NCBI RefSeq assembly: GCF_030380735.1
Contig: NZ_JAUDRZ010000025.1
Location: 186,001 to 250,000 of the forward strand
DNA length: 64,000 nt
Reading direction: 5' to 3'
Source of the DNA: Rhizobium sp. S152
Lineage (GTDB): Bacteria > Pseudomonadota > Alphaproteobacteria > Rhizobiales > Rhizobiaceae
Shown: positions 28,239-37,376 of the stretch, in pieces
Layout of the letters: every line of letters begins with the position of its first letter
Numbering within the stretch: the stretch's first letter is position 1
Notes under the pieces: model-generated
Seen by the model: the letters and a program-made list of their open reading frames with translations, nothing else
The model's database searches: none
Told to the model about the DNA's origin: nothing
Made by a program: the position numbers and the translations under genes

Positions 28239-29435
28239 TTATGACGATGGTTCCTTGCTCCCAAAAATAAGATGCCCCCTCGGATTTGACTGGATAGCGT
28301 GCGCAAGCTTCTCGATCGAGGAGGGCCAAAGCCAGTTTTCACAGACGGTCTGTCTTGGGGAGAAATCACTCCGTCTCGCGAGCATTTCGACGATGCCTTG
28401 GGCGAACAGAGCACCGTCGACAGCCAAGCCAGTGTCACGCGTGATGTACTGAAGCCCGCAGGCAAGTTTGTTGTTCGCCAGCACGGGAATCCCTGCGAGC
28501 ATGTATTCGGTGAGAATGGCCGGCGCCCCGTCATCCACGCCACAGACCACCCCAATCTTCGATTGGCTCATGTATCTATTGACTTCGTCGTAGCCCACGC
28601 CTGGAGGCCCAATGAATTCAACGTCCAAGCCGAGCTCCGTTGTTCGAGCTTTGAACGAGTCGACCAACTCTCCGTAACCGCAGACACAGAGAGTTTTAAG
28701 CGGCACGGGAATTTTTGCCAACGCATCAAAGAGCACGTCGTGACGCTTATAGGATTGAGCGGCGGCTACATAGATTACGTCGTACACTTTCTCCAAGCCC
28801 AGTGGCCTGAACATGGTCTCGGAGGCGAATTCAGGCCCAATTGGTAGAACTAACGTTGCCATGCCGGGATGGACGCGTTGAACTTCCTCAGACTGCCAAT
28901 CGGCACCGGTCAGGATGAGATCGAAATGGCGGCTGACTTCAGGTGGGATGCGCAACGCTGGCGCATCGATCGAATTGTAAATCTTAAAGCTTTTGCTGCA
29001 AGCGCGCATGATTTCTTCGTCGACGCCGAGCCCCCACACGCATAAAATGTCCGGTGCTCCAAAAGCGGCGATGTAACCCAACATGTCGTTTGAGGAGAAA
29101 GGAGCCATTGGACCATTCAACCTGAATGACCTCCGGGTCAGCGGCCCGTTGTCTCGACGGGCGATAGCCTCGGGACTTCGACTGTGGGTCCAAATCTCGG
29201 CGCTATCGACAAGCCTGGATCGCAAGAACGCAAGCGGGAGACGCTCCATGTAGCTGCCTACTACATCGAACTTCTCCTTGTAATCCCCTCCAAAAGCGGA
29301 TCCCGCGACGCCACGTGCCTCCCATAGGGCTTGAAAATCTGCGGCTGGTGGCAGCTCCGCATCCTGGAAACATCCTTCCTGGTAGTCACTGATAACGACA
29401 AGTCGCGTTCTAGCGCGGCCAACAATCTCACCCAT
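28239..29435 (-). CDS. Glycosyltransferase, GT-B fold
   Basis: A 398-residue protein with a recognisable GT4-like C-terminal half: YVAAAQSYKRHDVLFDALAK, LCVCGYGEL, and the acidic donor-site region GAPAILTEYMLAGIPVLANN. The N-terminal half is less conserved (WGLGVDEEIMRA, VYNSIDAP-like IYNSIDAPALRIP). It overlaps the upstream Mfd-like gene by 8 bases, showing translational coupling of a DNA translocase with a glycan gene. Specificity unknown. Confidence 0.8.
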   Translation of the reverse strand: MGEIVGRARTRLVVISDYQEGCFQDAELPPAADFQALWEARGVAGSAFGGDYKEKFDVVGSYMERLPLAFLRSRLVDSAEIWTHSRSPEAIARRDNGPLTRRSFRLNGPMAPFSSNDMLGYIAAFGAPDILCVWGLGVDEEIMRACSKSFKIYNSIDAPALRIPPEVSRHFDLILTGADWQSEEVQRVHPGMATLVLPIGPEFASETMFRPLGLEKVYDVIYVAAAQSYKRHDVLFDALAKIPVPLKTLCVCGYGELVDSFKARTTELGLDVEFIGPPGVGYDEVNRYMSQSKIGVVCGVDDGAPAILTEYMLAGIPVLANNKLACGLQYITRDTGLAVDGALFAQGIVEMLARRSDFSPRQTVCENWLWPSSIEKLAHAIQSNPRGHLIFGSKEPSS

Positions 29436-32400
29436 GGCTTCTGCCTAAGGTGTCCATACTGGCGGTCGCTGCAAAAAGTGTCTCCAGAAACGCGAGGCGC
29501 TCATCGGCCTCGGTCTTCAAGTCAAAAAGGATCCGCTTGCCTCTCACGATTGGCTTTGCGCGCTTTTTCCATTCTAGGAGCTTGGAAGCATTGGCGCGTT
29601 TGTGGAATTCGATCGCGGTTCCTTCTGGTCCTACAAGGACCGATGCAATACCGAGATGACCGGCTTGCGCCCGCAAACAAGCAGCTCGAAGCAGCACCAC
29701 CACCGGCTCGGCGAGGTCCCCGAAGCGATCCAACATCTCCTCCTCCAACTCGTCAAACTCTTCCATCGACGTCATCTTTTGAAGACGGGTATAAAAGCTC
29801 AGTCGCACTGTTGGATCCGGAACGTAATCGGACGGGATATAGCCCGTTACGCCGATCTCGAAATCGGGAAGTTCAAACGATGCTGAGACTCCTCCCCGAA
29901 CCGAGCTTACCGCGTTCGCAAGAAGCTCTTGATAGAGATTAGTTCCGAGAACCTTGATGTGTCCCGCCTGCTCCTCGCCTGCCACGCTACCACCGCCACG
30001 TAGCTCAAGGTCATTCATCGCCACGTCAGTACCCGATCCCAGACGATCGAACTTGAGCAGCGCGGATAGACGCTGGCGACTATCGTCGCTTGTCTTATCA
30101 TCAGTCTCGGTCAACATGTACGCCAACCCTTGCGATCTGCCTCTTCCAACGCGACCCCGCAATTGATGAAGCTGTGCCAGACCAAATCGGTCGGAACGCC
30201 AGACGAAAATCGTGTTCGCGCGGGGTACATCGAGACCGCTCTCGATGATGTTGGTTGAAAGTAGAATGTCGGCCTCGCCTTCGGAAAAGCGAACAACAGC
30301 ATCTTCCATCCTATCTACCGCCATCTTGCCGTGCGCCACGAGAACCTCCAGCTCTGGTGCTATCTCCGCAAGCATTGCTTGGAGCGGAGCGATGTCAGCG
30401 ACCCGTGGGGCGACAAAAAAGGATTGTCCGCCACGACGTCTCTCACGCAGCAAAGCTGCCCGGATCGATGCCGTGTCGGTTTGTAGTATGGAGGTCCTGA
30501 CGGGGCGGCGACGGGCGGGTGGCGTTGTGAGCAAGCTCACGTCTTGAACGCCGATGAGAGCGGATTGCAGGGTGCGGGGAATAGGCGTCGCAGATAGGGC
30601 CAGCACGTGGACGTTCGGCGAAAGAGCCCGCATAGCGGCTTTGTCGGCAGCGCCGAAACGGTGCTCCTCGTCGATAATAACCAGCCCCAGCCTTTGGAAG
30701 CTTAGATCCTTCCCCAGAATCGAATGGGTTGCGATTACAATATCGACGGACCCATCATTTATCGCATCGAGCGTTCGCGTGACCTCGGCGTCTTTCACCG
30801 CGCGCGATAGCAGGCTGACTTTAAGTCCGGACTTCTCAAATCGCTTCTTGAACACATCGTAGTGTTGTCTGGCCAGAATAGTTGTCGGCGCGACCACTGC
30901 CACCTGCATGTCGGACATTGCAGCCGCCGCCGCAGCTCTCAGAGCAATTTCGGTCTTTCCGAATCCTACATCCCCGCAAATCAGACGATCCATAGGACGG
31001 TTACTCGCCATATCGGCCAAACATTCACCTACCGCGTTCATTTGATCGGTCGTGAGACTGTAAGGGAAGCGCGCAGCGAATTTCTGATACCGGTCTTGCG
31101 GCGGCGATAGCGGTTTCGATTTCATCTCGGAACGTCGACGGGCGGCATCGACGAGATGTTTGGCTGCGGACAGGATATCCTGCTGCAGGTCTTCTCGTTT
31201 CTTCGCCCATCCATTCGTGTTGAGCCGGTCCAGGTTTACGGAAGAGGCTTCGGCCCCGTATCGCCAAAGGAGGCCAAAATCCTTCATGGGAACGATGATC
31301 GAAGCACCCCCATGATACTCAAGCCGCACGGAGTCAAATTCTACGCCTTCGACAACGGTGGTTTCGATTGCGCGCAAAATCGCAACCCCATGCTCCTCAT
31401 GAACAACAACGTCTCCAATCTGGAGATCCGGAGCGCGGAGCGTCGACGCCGCAAGGTCGCGTCGGTCGCCGATCGGCGGACCAAGAATGTCTTGGCAAGC
31501 CACCACCACCAAATTTCGCTTGCGATCTATATACCCTTCCGTCCACGCGACTCTTCCGCTTCTGATTCCTGGTCCAGGCTCCAAGAGATCTTGCCAGGTT
31601 TCGGTAGGCACCACTTTAGTGTTCAACGATTTGCTCAACCGATCTGTCAATCTGCTCAAGCGAGGTTCGTCTCCCGCTATCGCGAGAGGCGTGCCATTGG
31701 TGGCAGCATTGTTGACAAGCTCCCTGAGGGCTCTGAACCCTCTCCGACCTATTCCTAACGGAGAATATCCTTCTGTACTTAAGATTGACCAGCCTGGTGA
31801 GGAGCGCGCGTCATCCCAGGACTCGCGGTCGAGATAGAGCGAGCGTTGCGTCAAAGGCGCCCCAGAGGAAGTTCGTGCATCCTCTATAATGTCGAGATAC
31901 TCGTCTACCCTTCCGTCTACCTGTTCGTCTATCAAAAAGGCGGCGGGTTTCAACAAGTCGAATACCGCTTGGAGCGCGCCGTAATTTGCAAACATCTGGG
32001 CATATACGGCCTGTCCATTGGGCGGTTCTACGGGATTCCCAGGAGGGAGGACGACTTCGGAAGCTGGTCCGAACAACATCGTTTGAACGCTTGCTTGCGT
32101 GCGTTGTGTCGCCGGATCGTAAAACCAGAGTTCCTCTACAATACCCTCTTCACTCAGATAGCACCGCATCGGTTGATTGCCGCCGGCAGGAAAAATATCG
32201 ACAACGTCCTTTAGGATCGCGACCTCACCGGGCTCATCGACGACGCCGTCGATCGCGTAGCCTGTCTGCGAAAGGAAAGCTTCGAACGACGCGAGATCAA
32301 ACCGGGTGCCGACAGCAACATTGAAGAACGCCGATTGGACAACGTCCGCAGGTGGCACCCGCTGCAGCATGGCTTCGAGTGACGTCACACATAGTCGTCC

Positions 32401-32691
32401 GCCGCGCTCAGTCGCCAGCCAATCGCGCAGGGCATCCATTCGCATTCCCATGGAAGCTCTCGATGGCGGTACTCTGTCGTATGGAAGACAATCCCACGCG
32501 GGCAGATAAACGAGTTTGCTCTTGAGCGAGATGCAGTCGCATGCCTCGACGACGCGCTTTGCACGCCCGTCCGAGCGTGCGACGAAGACAATGTCGTCGC
32601 CACAGTTGGCGTCAACAAGGCGTGCAAGCTCACTGGCAACGAAAGTATGATTTGCAGCGCTGTGTGGCTTTTTGGAATCTACTGACATCAC
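29428..32691 (-). CDS. Second Mfd-like transcription-repair coupling factor
   Basis: A 1087-residue Mfd-family protein. It shows the UvrB-like N-terminal modules, the RNA-polymerase-interaction region (QIGDVVVHEEHGVAILR), the RecG-like translocase with Walker A GDVGFGKTE, the DEEH box, LALSATPIPRT, and motif VI LHQLRGRVGRG, plus the C-terminal regulatory domain. The frame opens at 32736, but that codon lies inside a promoter, so ATG 32691 (MSVDSKKP) is chosen. It is slightly shorter than canonical Mfd (about 1150). Its place at the head of a glycosyltransferase operon suggests an accessory paralogue, not the housekeeping gene. Confidence 0.9.
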   Translation of the reverse strand: MMSVDSKKPHSAANHTFVASELARLVDANCGDDIVFVARSDGRAKRVVEACDCISLKSKLVYLPAWDCLPYDRVPPSRASMGMRMDALRDWLATERGGRLCVTSLEAMLQRVPPADVVQSAFFNVAVGTRFDLASFEAFLSQTGYAIDGVVDEPGEVAILKDVVDIFPAGGNQPMRCYLSEEGIVEELWFYDPATQRTQASVQTMLFGPASEVVLPPGNPVEPPNGQAVYAQMFANYGALQAVFDLLKPAAFLIDEQVDGRVDEYLDIIEDARTSSGAPLTQRSLYLDRESWDDARSSPGWSILSTEGYSPLGIGRRGFRALRELVNNAATNGTPLAIAGDEPRLSRLTDRLSKSLNTKVVPTETWQDLLEPGPGIRSGRVAWTEGYIDRKRNLVVVACQDILGPPIGDRRDLAASTLRAPDLQIGDVVVHEEHGVAILRAIETTVVEGVEFDSVRLEYHGGASIIVPMKDFGLLWRYGAEASSVNLDRLNTNGWAKKREDLQQDILSAAKHLVDAARRRSEMKSKPLSPPQDRYQKFAARFPYSLTTDQMNAVGECLADMASNRPMDRLICGDVGFGKTEIALRAAAAAAMSDMQVAVVAPTTILARQHYDVFKKRFEKSGLKVSLLSRAVKDAEVTRTLDAINDGSVDIVIATHSILGKDLSFQRLGLVIIDEEHRFGAADKAAMRALSPNVHVLALSATPIPRTLQSALIGVQDVSLLTTPPARRRPVRTSILQTDTASIRAALLRERRRGGQSFFVAPRVADIAPLQAMLAEIAPELEVLVAHGKMAVDRMEDAVVRFSEGEADILLSTNIIESGLDVPRANTIFVWRSDRFGLAQLHQLRGRVGRGRSQGLAYMLTETDDKTSDDSRQRLSALLKFDRLGSGTDVAMNDLELRGGGSVAGEEQAGHIKVLGTNLYQELLANAVSSVRGGVSASFELPDFEIGVTGYIPSDYVPDPTVRLSFYTRLQKMTSMEEFDELEEEMLDRFGDLAEPVVVLLRAACLRAQAGHLGIASVLVGPEGTAIEFHKRANASKLLEWKKRAKPIVRGKRILFDLKTEADERLAFLETLFAATASMDTLGRSHG

Positions 32692-32734
32692 TCTGAACCA
32701 TGTAATTGCGGAAACGGGTAGAATGGCGCTAGTC

Positions 32735-32759
32735 AACGACCGTCACGTGACTAGGTTCC
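32735..32759 (-). promoter_or_regulatory. EcfG/RpoE2-type promoter of the Mfd/glycosyltransferase operon
   Basis: On the minus strand GGAAC (32759-32755), 18-base spacer, TT (32736-32735). It overlaps the most upstream ATG of the frame, so translation more likely begins at 32691. The five-gene operon (29428 down to 21558) has no other gap larger than 39 bases and may depend on this promoter. Confidence 0.65.
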
Positions 32760-33188
32760 GAATAGGGGGATGGGCACAAGATCGATGCCGCACATTGCGC
32801 CATAGGACACAGGTAGGCGTTCAGCAGCGTGCCGCTTCGGTCCCGCAAACCAAAGCTGAGCGCTTACCGGCAGTTGTTTCATAGACTGTGGGGGGTGCGT
32901 TCCGAACATCAGCCACTAGTATCGAAAGCGGCTCTACTGTCCGTCATCATCTAGTTCCACCTCAAATCATGTGTCACGTCGCCTGGAACTCTCTCCGTAG
33001 ACGCAAGTTGAAGCCAGTATCGCTGCGGTTTTCGTCCCTTGTCCTCGTTGGCGATCGGCGGAGGGTTGGCTTTCGCCGGTCCTTCGCCGCCTCTCCCACC
33101 GAAGCTTCTCGCGTGAAGCTTGCCTATCACCGCAGGATGGATCGTCCGGCCCCGTCTTCAGTTTGGTTATTTGCAGCTTGAGAGACCT
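32760..33188. other. Intergenic region between the Mfd operon and the yidB-like gene
   Basis: About 430 bases with no supported gene on either strand. It holds one additional plus-strand GGAAC-N18-TT (32985-33009) listed separately. Confidence 0.6.
32985..33009 (+). promoter_or_regulatory. Additional EcfG-type promoter match, target unclear
   Basis: GGAAC 32985-32989, 18-base spacer, TT 33008-33009. It lies about 180 bases upstream of a second match (33189-33213) and 365 bases from the nearest gene. It may be a tandem promoter, a promoter for an unseen short RNA, or chance. Confidence 0.35.
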
Positions 33189-33213
33189 GGAACCAAATAG
33201 CGAGGCGTTGGTT
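33189..33213 (+). promoter_or_regulatory. EcfG/RpoE2-type promoter of the yidB-like gene
   Basis: GGAAC 33189-33193, 18-base spacer, TT 33212-33213. The downstream gene starts at 33374, giving a leader of about 150 nt, longer than for the other genes in this group. Confidence 0.6.
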
Positions 33214-33373
33214 ATCGCGTCGATCACGCGCCTCTTTCAAGGAGCTATTGATATGACTGCGCCATCTGCAATCCTTGAGCTGAGGGCGAATGCAAGACGG
33301 CAAAGCTCGTCTGATCTCTCCGGCGGCGGACTGGCTTATCCGCGGCCACCTTTCCACCATAGGAGTACATGTT

Positions 33374-33916
33374 ATGATGAGCGGACCCATGAAAGCGCTT
33401 CTGGGGGCCCTGGTTGTCGCCGGATATCAGAATCGGGATAAAATCGGCGACTTTCTACGGGGCATTCAAAACCCGGCGGTGCCGGATGGCGGCTCGAGCG
33501 CCGGTCAGCCGGGATCACCGCAATCGAAAGGACAAGGCGGAATGTTTTCCGGCCCTGGGGGCCTCGGCGATCTTCTCGGAGGCCTGACGACTGGCGGGAT
33601 ACTCAGTGGCGGGCTTGGTGACCTGCTGAAGACGTTCCAGCAGAACGGTCACGAGGATAAGGCCCAGAGCTGGGTGCAGTCCGGACCTAACGTGCCTATC
33701 GATAACGATCAGCTTTCCGAAGCTCTCGGCCCTGATGTCATTAACGAACTGGCGGCTAAGACCGGACTGTCGCCTCAGGAAATCATCGATCGTTTGAGCC
33801 GCGATCTTCCCACGGCTGTAGATGATCTGACCCCGCACGGGCGGGTACCCGACGCCGGAGATGAGTTCCTGAGTTCGGCGAGTGCGGCCACCACCAGTGG
33901 CCAAACCCAAGCCTGA
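33374..33916 (+). CDS. YidB-family (DUF937) protein
   Basis: A 180-residue protein of the YidB/DUF937 family: KALLGALVVAGYQNRDKIGDFL, a Gly-rich middle (GGLGDLLGGL, SGGLGDLLKTFQQNG), then the characteristic SWVQSGPNVPIDNDQLSEALGPDVINELAAKTGL segment and a final helix. Function is unknown in the family. ATG 33374 (followed by a second ATG 33377) has AGGAG 8 bases upstream; the open frame reaching back to 33290 is not needed. It is followed 18 bases later by another small gene, probably in one transcript. Confidence 0.88.
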   Translation: MMSGPMKALLGALVVAGYQNRDKIGDFLRGIQNPAVPDGGSSAGQPGSPQSKGQGGMFSGPGGLGDLLGGLTTGGILSGGLGDLLKTFQQNGHEDKAQSWVQSGPNVPIDNDQLSEALGPDVINELAAKTGLSPQEIIDRLSRDLPTAVDDLTPHGRVPDAGDEFLSSASAATTSGQTQA

Positions 33917-34432
<516 letters not shown>

Positions 34433-34509
34433 TGTCGAAGGGGTTCGGGCGGATCGCGAAGGAGATCGTAAGAGGCCGCCCAGAGCGTCTCAAACAGATG
34501 GACTAGCAA

Positions 34510-34743
34510 ATGCGATTTTACTTTCATGTGCGTTCGGAACGAGGCTACGACGACGACAAAGAAGGAATTGAACTCGCTTCTCTTGAAGCGGCCAAGCGCG
34601 AAGCAGAAGCGTCGGCTAGGGAGATGGTGGCCGAGCTTGTGAAGCAACAAGAGAGAATCGACGGTACGCGCTTCGAGATAGCTGATGAGCAAGGCCGGGT
34701 GCTGGCTGTCTTGCCGTTTCTTGACGTGGTCAAGCTTGGATGA
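34510..34743 (+). CDS. DUF6894-like small protein (77 aa)
   Basis: Starts MRFYFHVRSERGYDDDKEG and has the conserved SLEAAKREAEASAREMVAEL helix and the RFEIADEQGRVLAVLPF strand pair. The same fold-pattern occurs twice more in the window (52048 and 60645), marking a small paralogous set common in rhizobia and of unknown function. It ends in an ATGA overlap with a frame that is probably not translated from there. Confidence 0.8.
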   Translation: MRFYFHVRSERGYDDDKEGIELASLEAAKREAEASAREMVAELVKQQERIDGTRFEIADEQGRVLAVLPFLDVVKLG

Positions 34744-34765
34744 GAGATCTTGGCGGTGCTGGTCC

Positions 34766-34790
34766 GGAACTTAATGCCCACAGTTTGATT
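34766..34790 (+). promoter_or_regulatory. EcfG/RpoE2-type promoter
   Basis: GGAAC 34766-34770, 18-base spacer, TT 34789-34790; the gene begins at 34815. It argues for that start and against the longer frame opening at 34740, which would contain the promoter. Confidence 0.72.
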
Positions 34791-34814
34791 AAACTGCAAA
34801 CCGGAGATTCTACG

Positions 34815-35084
34815 ATGACCTATGTTGCTTCCCCAAGCCATTCGATCGGCGATATCGCTCGAGCGGAAGACCTTAAGCAGTGTCTTGAAACCGCTCGTAA
34901 ACATTTGAACGAGACCTCCCGAGCTTCCGATACGGAAAGACAGCACGAACTTGTGTCTTCCGCAGTAGACGCTGGTTGGGAAGAGGATGAAGTTCGGGCG
35001 GCAATCGCTAGCGCGTATGCTGAACCAGCCCATGACGAATCCTTGAAGCCAACTCTGGGCGTCGTTCCGTCGTCGTCGGTGTGA
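34815..35084 (+). CDS. Hypothetical small protein, 89 aa
   Basis: Soluble, acidic, helical protein starting MTYVASPSHSIGDIARAEDL with a central HLNETSRASDTERQHELVSSAVDAGWEEDEV. No family recognised. GGAG at 34803-34806 supports ATG 34815, and the EcfG-type promoter is directly upstream. The longer alternative start at 34740 overlaps the previous stop but lies across the promoter. Confidence 0.65.
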   Translation: MTYVASPSHSIGDIARAEDLKQCLETARKHLNETSRASDTERQHELVSSAVDAGWEEDEVRAAIASAYAEPAHDESLKPTLGVVPSSSV

Positions 35085-35208
35085 GTAGCGACCGCGCATT
35101 GGTTACGAGTAATTTCTGAGGTCAGCAGCCATAGCTGCGTCTCGGTCGGAAGATGGTACCCGCTTGGAAGCGTCTTCGACCGACGGAACTACTGATAGAG
35201 TAGAACTC

Positions 35209-35233
35209 GGAACTTAAGACGTTCGCCGGCGTT
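35209..35233 (+). promoter_or_regulatory. EcfG/RpoE2-type promoter of the entericidin-like gene
   Basis: GGAAC 35209-35213, 18-base spacer, TT 35232-35233; the lipoprotein gene starts 34 bases downstream. Confidence 0.75.
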
Positions 35234-35266
35234 AGGTCGGCATCCATAATGAAACCGGAGAATCCT

Positions 35267-35422
35267 ATGAAAGCCATTTCTACAATTATCGCTGCGACCA
35301 TTTTGACCATCTCGCTTACGGCATGTGGCAACACTATCCGTGGCATGGGCAAGGACACCGCAAATACGGTAGACGCTACTCAAAGCGCCGGTCATCGCGT
35401 CAATCGCGCAGCTTCAAACTAG
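35267..35422 (+). CDS. Entericidin A/B-family lipoprotein (51 aa)
   Basis: Begins MKAISTIIAATILTISLTAC: a signal peptide with the lipobox LTAC, cleaved before Cys20. The mature 32 residues (GNTIRGMGKDTANTVDATQ...) match the entericidin pattern of small cell-envelope lipoproteins induced by starvation in other bacteria. Some entericidins are bacteriolytic toxins paired with an antidote; no partner is seen here. A GGAG precedes the ATG. Confidence 0.88.
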   Translation: MKAISTIIAATILTISLTACGNTIRGMGKDTANTVDATQSAGHRVNRAASN

Positions 35423-35462
35423 GTGCCTTAGGTTATATGCGGGGGAACAAGCGGAAGGCACT

Positions 35463-35642
35463 ATGAGCGATACGGAAACCCCACCGACCGTGACCTTTAA
35501 CAGGATCAACAAGAAGGCGTTTTTCATCTTCCGCCTCCAACGTTATGAACTTCCAGGGATGTACAAGAGTCTAGCTGAGGCCCAGTACGTGGCGGAAAGG
35601 CAGTGCCGTTCGATGGGGTGGGAAGAGCGAACTCCCAAATAA
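35463..35642 (+). CDS. Hypothetical small protein, 59 aa
   Basis: Translates as MSDTETPPTVTFNRINKKAF... ending MGWEERTPK. Mixed hydrophobic and charged, with AFFIFRLQRYELPGMYKSLAEAQYVAER in the middle. A GGAAG ribosome site lies 8 bases before the ATG at 35463. It follows the entericidin-like gene by 40 bases and may share its transcript. No family recognised. Confidence 0.5.
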   Translation: MSDTETPPTVTFNRINKKAFFIFRLQRYELPGMYKSLAEAQYVAERQCRSMGWEERTPK

Positions 35643-35904
35643 GGCCTGCTACGCGCTTTGGCTCGCGGTGTTTGCAAGGTCAGGATTCGGATCAAACCAC
35701 CACTCGCGAAGACGCATCCACTCCAAACATAGAACCACCCCAAATTTCCCGAGTCCCGTCGCCGATGAGGCGAAGGTTGAAATGTAAGGCCAAGCTCTTC
35801 AGCCATAAGGTGAATTCTCGCCGGACAGTGTGGGCTGAGATCATATCGATGCGATCCCGTCGCTACCTCAATCGGCGCGGCGGGATCGGTCAATATTCAA
35901 ACGT

Positions 35905-36162
35905 GACAAGATAGTTGTTGTGCGCGGCGCAGGGCTCGTCTTTGGGCGTGCATTGCTTTTCCCGCCCTGAGTCTGGAGCTTGCCCTTCCCTGCGCTGCTT
36001 GCAGGATCCGTACACTTCGTCTTGTCCTCAGCGTTTGCGCCGCCGCCGATGTCGGACTGGTTCTTGTCGATCGTCGACCCGGCCGGACCTGAATTGGACT
36101 GGCCAAACGCGGCTCCGGCGAGGCCAACTGCTAGAATCGCAGTAGCGAAGATTTATTTTGCT
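35905..36162 (-). pseudogene. Broken paralogue of the secreted Lys/Gln-rich protein at 51607
   Basis: Read on the minus strand it gives AILAVGLAGAAFGQSN, GPAGSTIDKNQSDIGGGANA, CTDPASSAGKGKLQTQGG, closely parallel to the intact protein at 51607-51936. Two lesions are visible: the region where the start should be reads AAA TAA ATC with no start codon, and one base is missing after KSNA (near 35948), so the ending equivalent to DEACAAHNN is only found in another frame. It also lacks the Lys-Pro-Met-Ala repeats of the intact copy. Confidence 0.8.
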
Positions 36163-36213
36163 TCCAGTTTTGGCCGAATGCGTAGCAGGTCGCTCCTAGT
36201 GCGCTGATCGAGT

Positions 36214-37068
36214 TCAATTGATGAACCGGATTGCGAGCATCAACCGGTCTCCGCGAGTGGGCGCGGATGCGCGATGATAGCAAGATGTATCCTGAACGAA
36301 ACCCGTCCCGGCGGGTCCCTCGATCGTCAACTCGTTCTCCCGCCCGAACTGCTTATATACTGCCTCGGGCGTCGCTCTCGCTGATCCGAGCAGCATCTTC
36401 AAAGGCTTCCACTTGTGGGAACGTTTCATCATGACGTGTGCCCCAGAGAAGCGGTTTGTGTCAGTGATGTAAAAGCTTGCGTAAACGAAGCTGTATCCCC
36501 CGACGTCGTAATGATAGTCGATGACTCCATGTTTCAAATTACGTCTTTCCTCGTCATTCATAGACGATGCGAAGCTCCAATCGAGGATTGTAATTATTTT
36601 CCGAGGCTCATGACCCAAATATTTCCGCACGATTGATCGAAGTATCGGATCCTCGATGACCTTCTGCACGGCGCCGCATCGTTCTGGTTTAGTTATCCCG
36701 CCAATTGGCATCTTGCGGCCATCGGCCGCGACGCCGTCTTTTATCTCCGAGTAGAGGAAGGTTGGGCCCGTGGGATCATAAATGGCGTGGAGCGGTTGCG
36801 AGAGCGCGAATTCCAGGATCTGGTCAACGAGGTACTTCGGCAGATTCAACCCAACGAACACAGCTTCATCGCGGATAGTTTGCACAATTTCTGGAACCAT
36901 GGCGTCCGGAAACACAGTGGGCATGCTCCAGCTACCCACGGGTTTACGCTTGAAGAGTTCCGTAGCACCTCTGGCGGAGCTGTAAGCTAGCCGGACCATG
37001 CGAAATCGGCCAAGCAAGTAGGCGAGATCTTTAGACTTGACGCGACTGATGATGCCTCCCGCAATCAT
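36214..37068 (-). CDS. Phytanoyl-CoA dioxygenase-like Fe(II)/2-oxoglutarate oxygenase
   Basis: A 284-residue protein with the PhyH-type double-stranded beta-helix. The iron triad is visible as HYD in VIDYHYDVGG and the distal His in TSCYHRASAPTRGDRLML, whose Arg would bind 2-oxoglutarate. The N-terminal half (PKYLVDQILEFALSQPLHA) is helical. Such enzymes hydroxylate lipids, ectoine, sugars or peptides; the substrate here is unknown. The gene stands alone on the minus strand between a broken gene and a non-coding region. Its upstream region is unusually A/T-rich (37080-37130). Confidence 0.82.
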   Translation of the reverse strand: MIAGGIISRVKSKDLAYLLGRFRMVRLAYSSARGATELFKRKPVGSWSMPTVFPDAMVPEIVQTIRDEAVFVGLNLPKYLVDQILEFALSQPLHAIYDPTGPTFLYSEIKDGVAADGRKMPIGGITKPERCGAVQKVIEDPILRSIVRKYLGHEPRKIITILDWSFASSMNDEERRNLKHGVIDYHYDVGGYSFVYASFYITDTNRFSGAHVMMKRSHKWKPLKMLLGSARATPEAVYKQFGRENELTIEGPAGTGFVQDTSCYHRASAPTRGDRLMLAIRFIN

Positions 37069-37345
37069 GGCTCACTCCCCTATTGGTGCCCATGCATTGT
37101 TACATAGTAATATGATAATTCTTCTGTAGATCGGTTGCACGCTGTCTAAATGAGGTAGCCATCACCTAATTCTTAAGCACGCGCCGAGGGGGAAACGAGG
37201 GCGCAAGTGCCCCGCGCAAAGGAATCGTTCGGCGACAGACGCTTCAGATACAAATAAACCAGTCTCGCCGGTCAGAAGGGGTGTCCCGCACTTGGTTGGG
37301 AGACCCCGCAGAGGACAACGCGTCCGAGGTGATATCATGTCGTTG

Positions 37346-37370
37346 GGAACTCTGCTTTCTCATCAGGGTT
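37346..37370 (+). promoter_or_regulatory. EcfG/RpoE2-type promoter without a downstream gene
   Basis: GGAAC 37346-37350, 18-base spacer, TT 37369-37370. No protein gene starts within 700 bases on this strand; instead a hairpin-rich 170-base segment follows. Confidence 0.5.
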
Positions 37371-37376
37371 TCAGAG

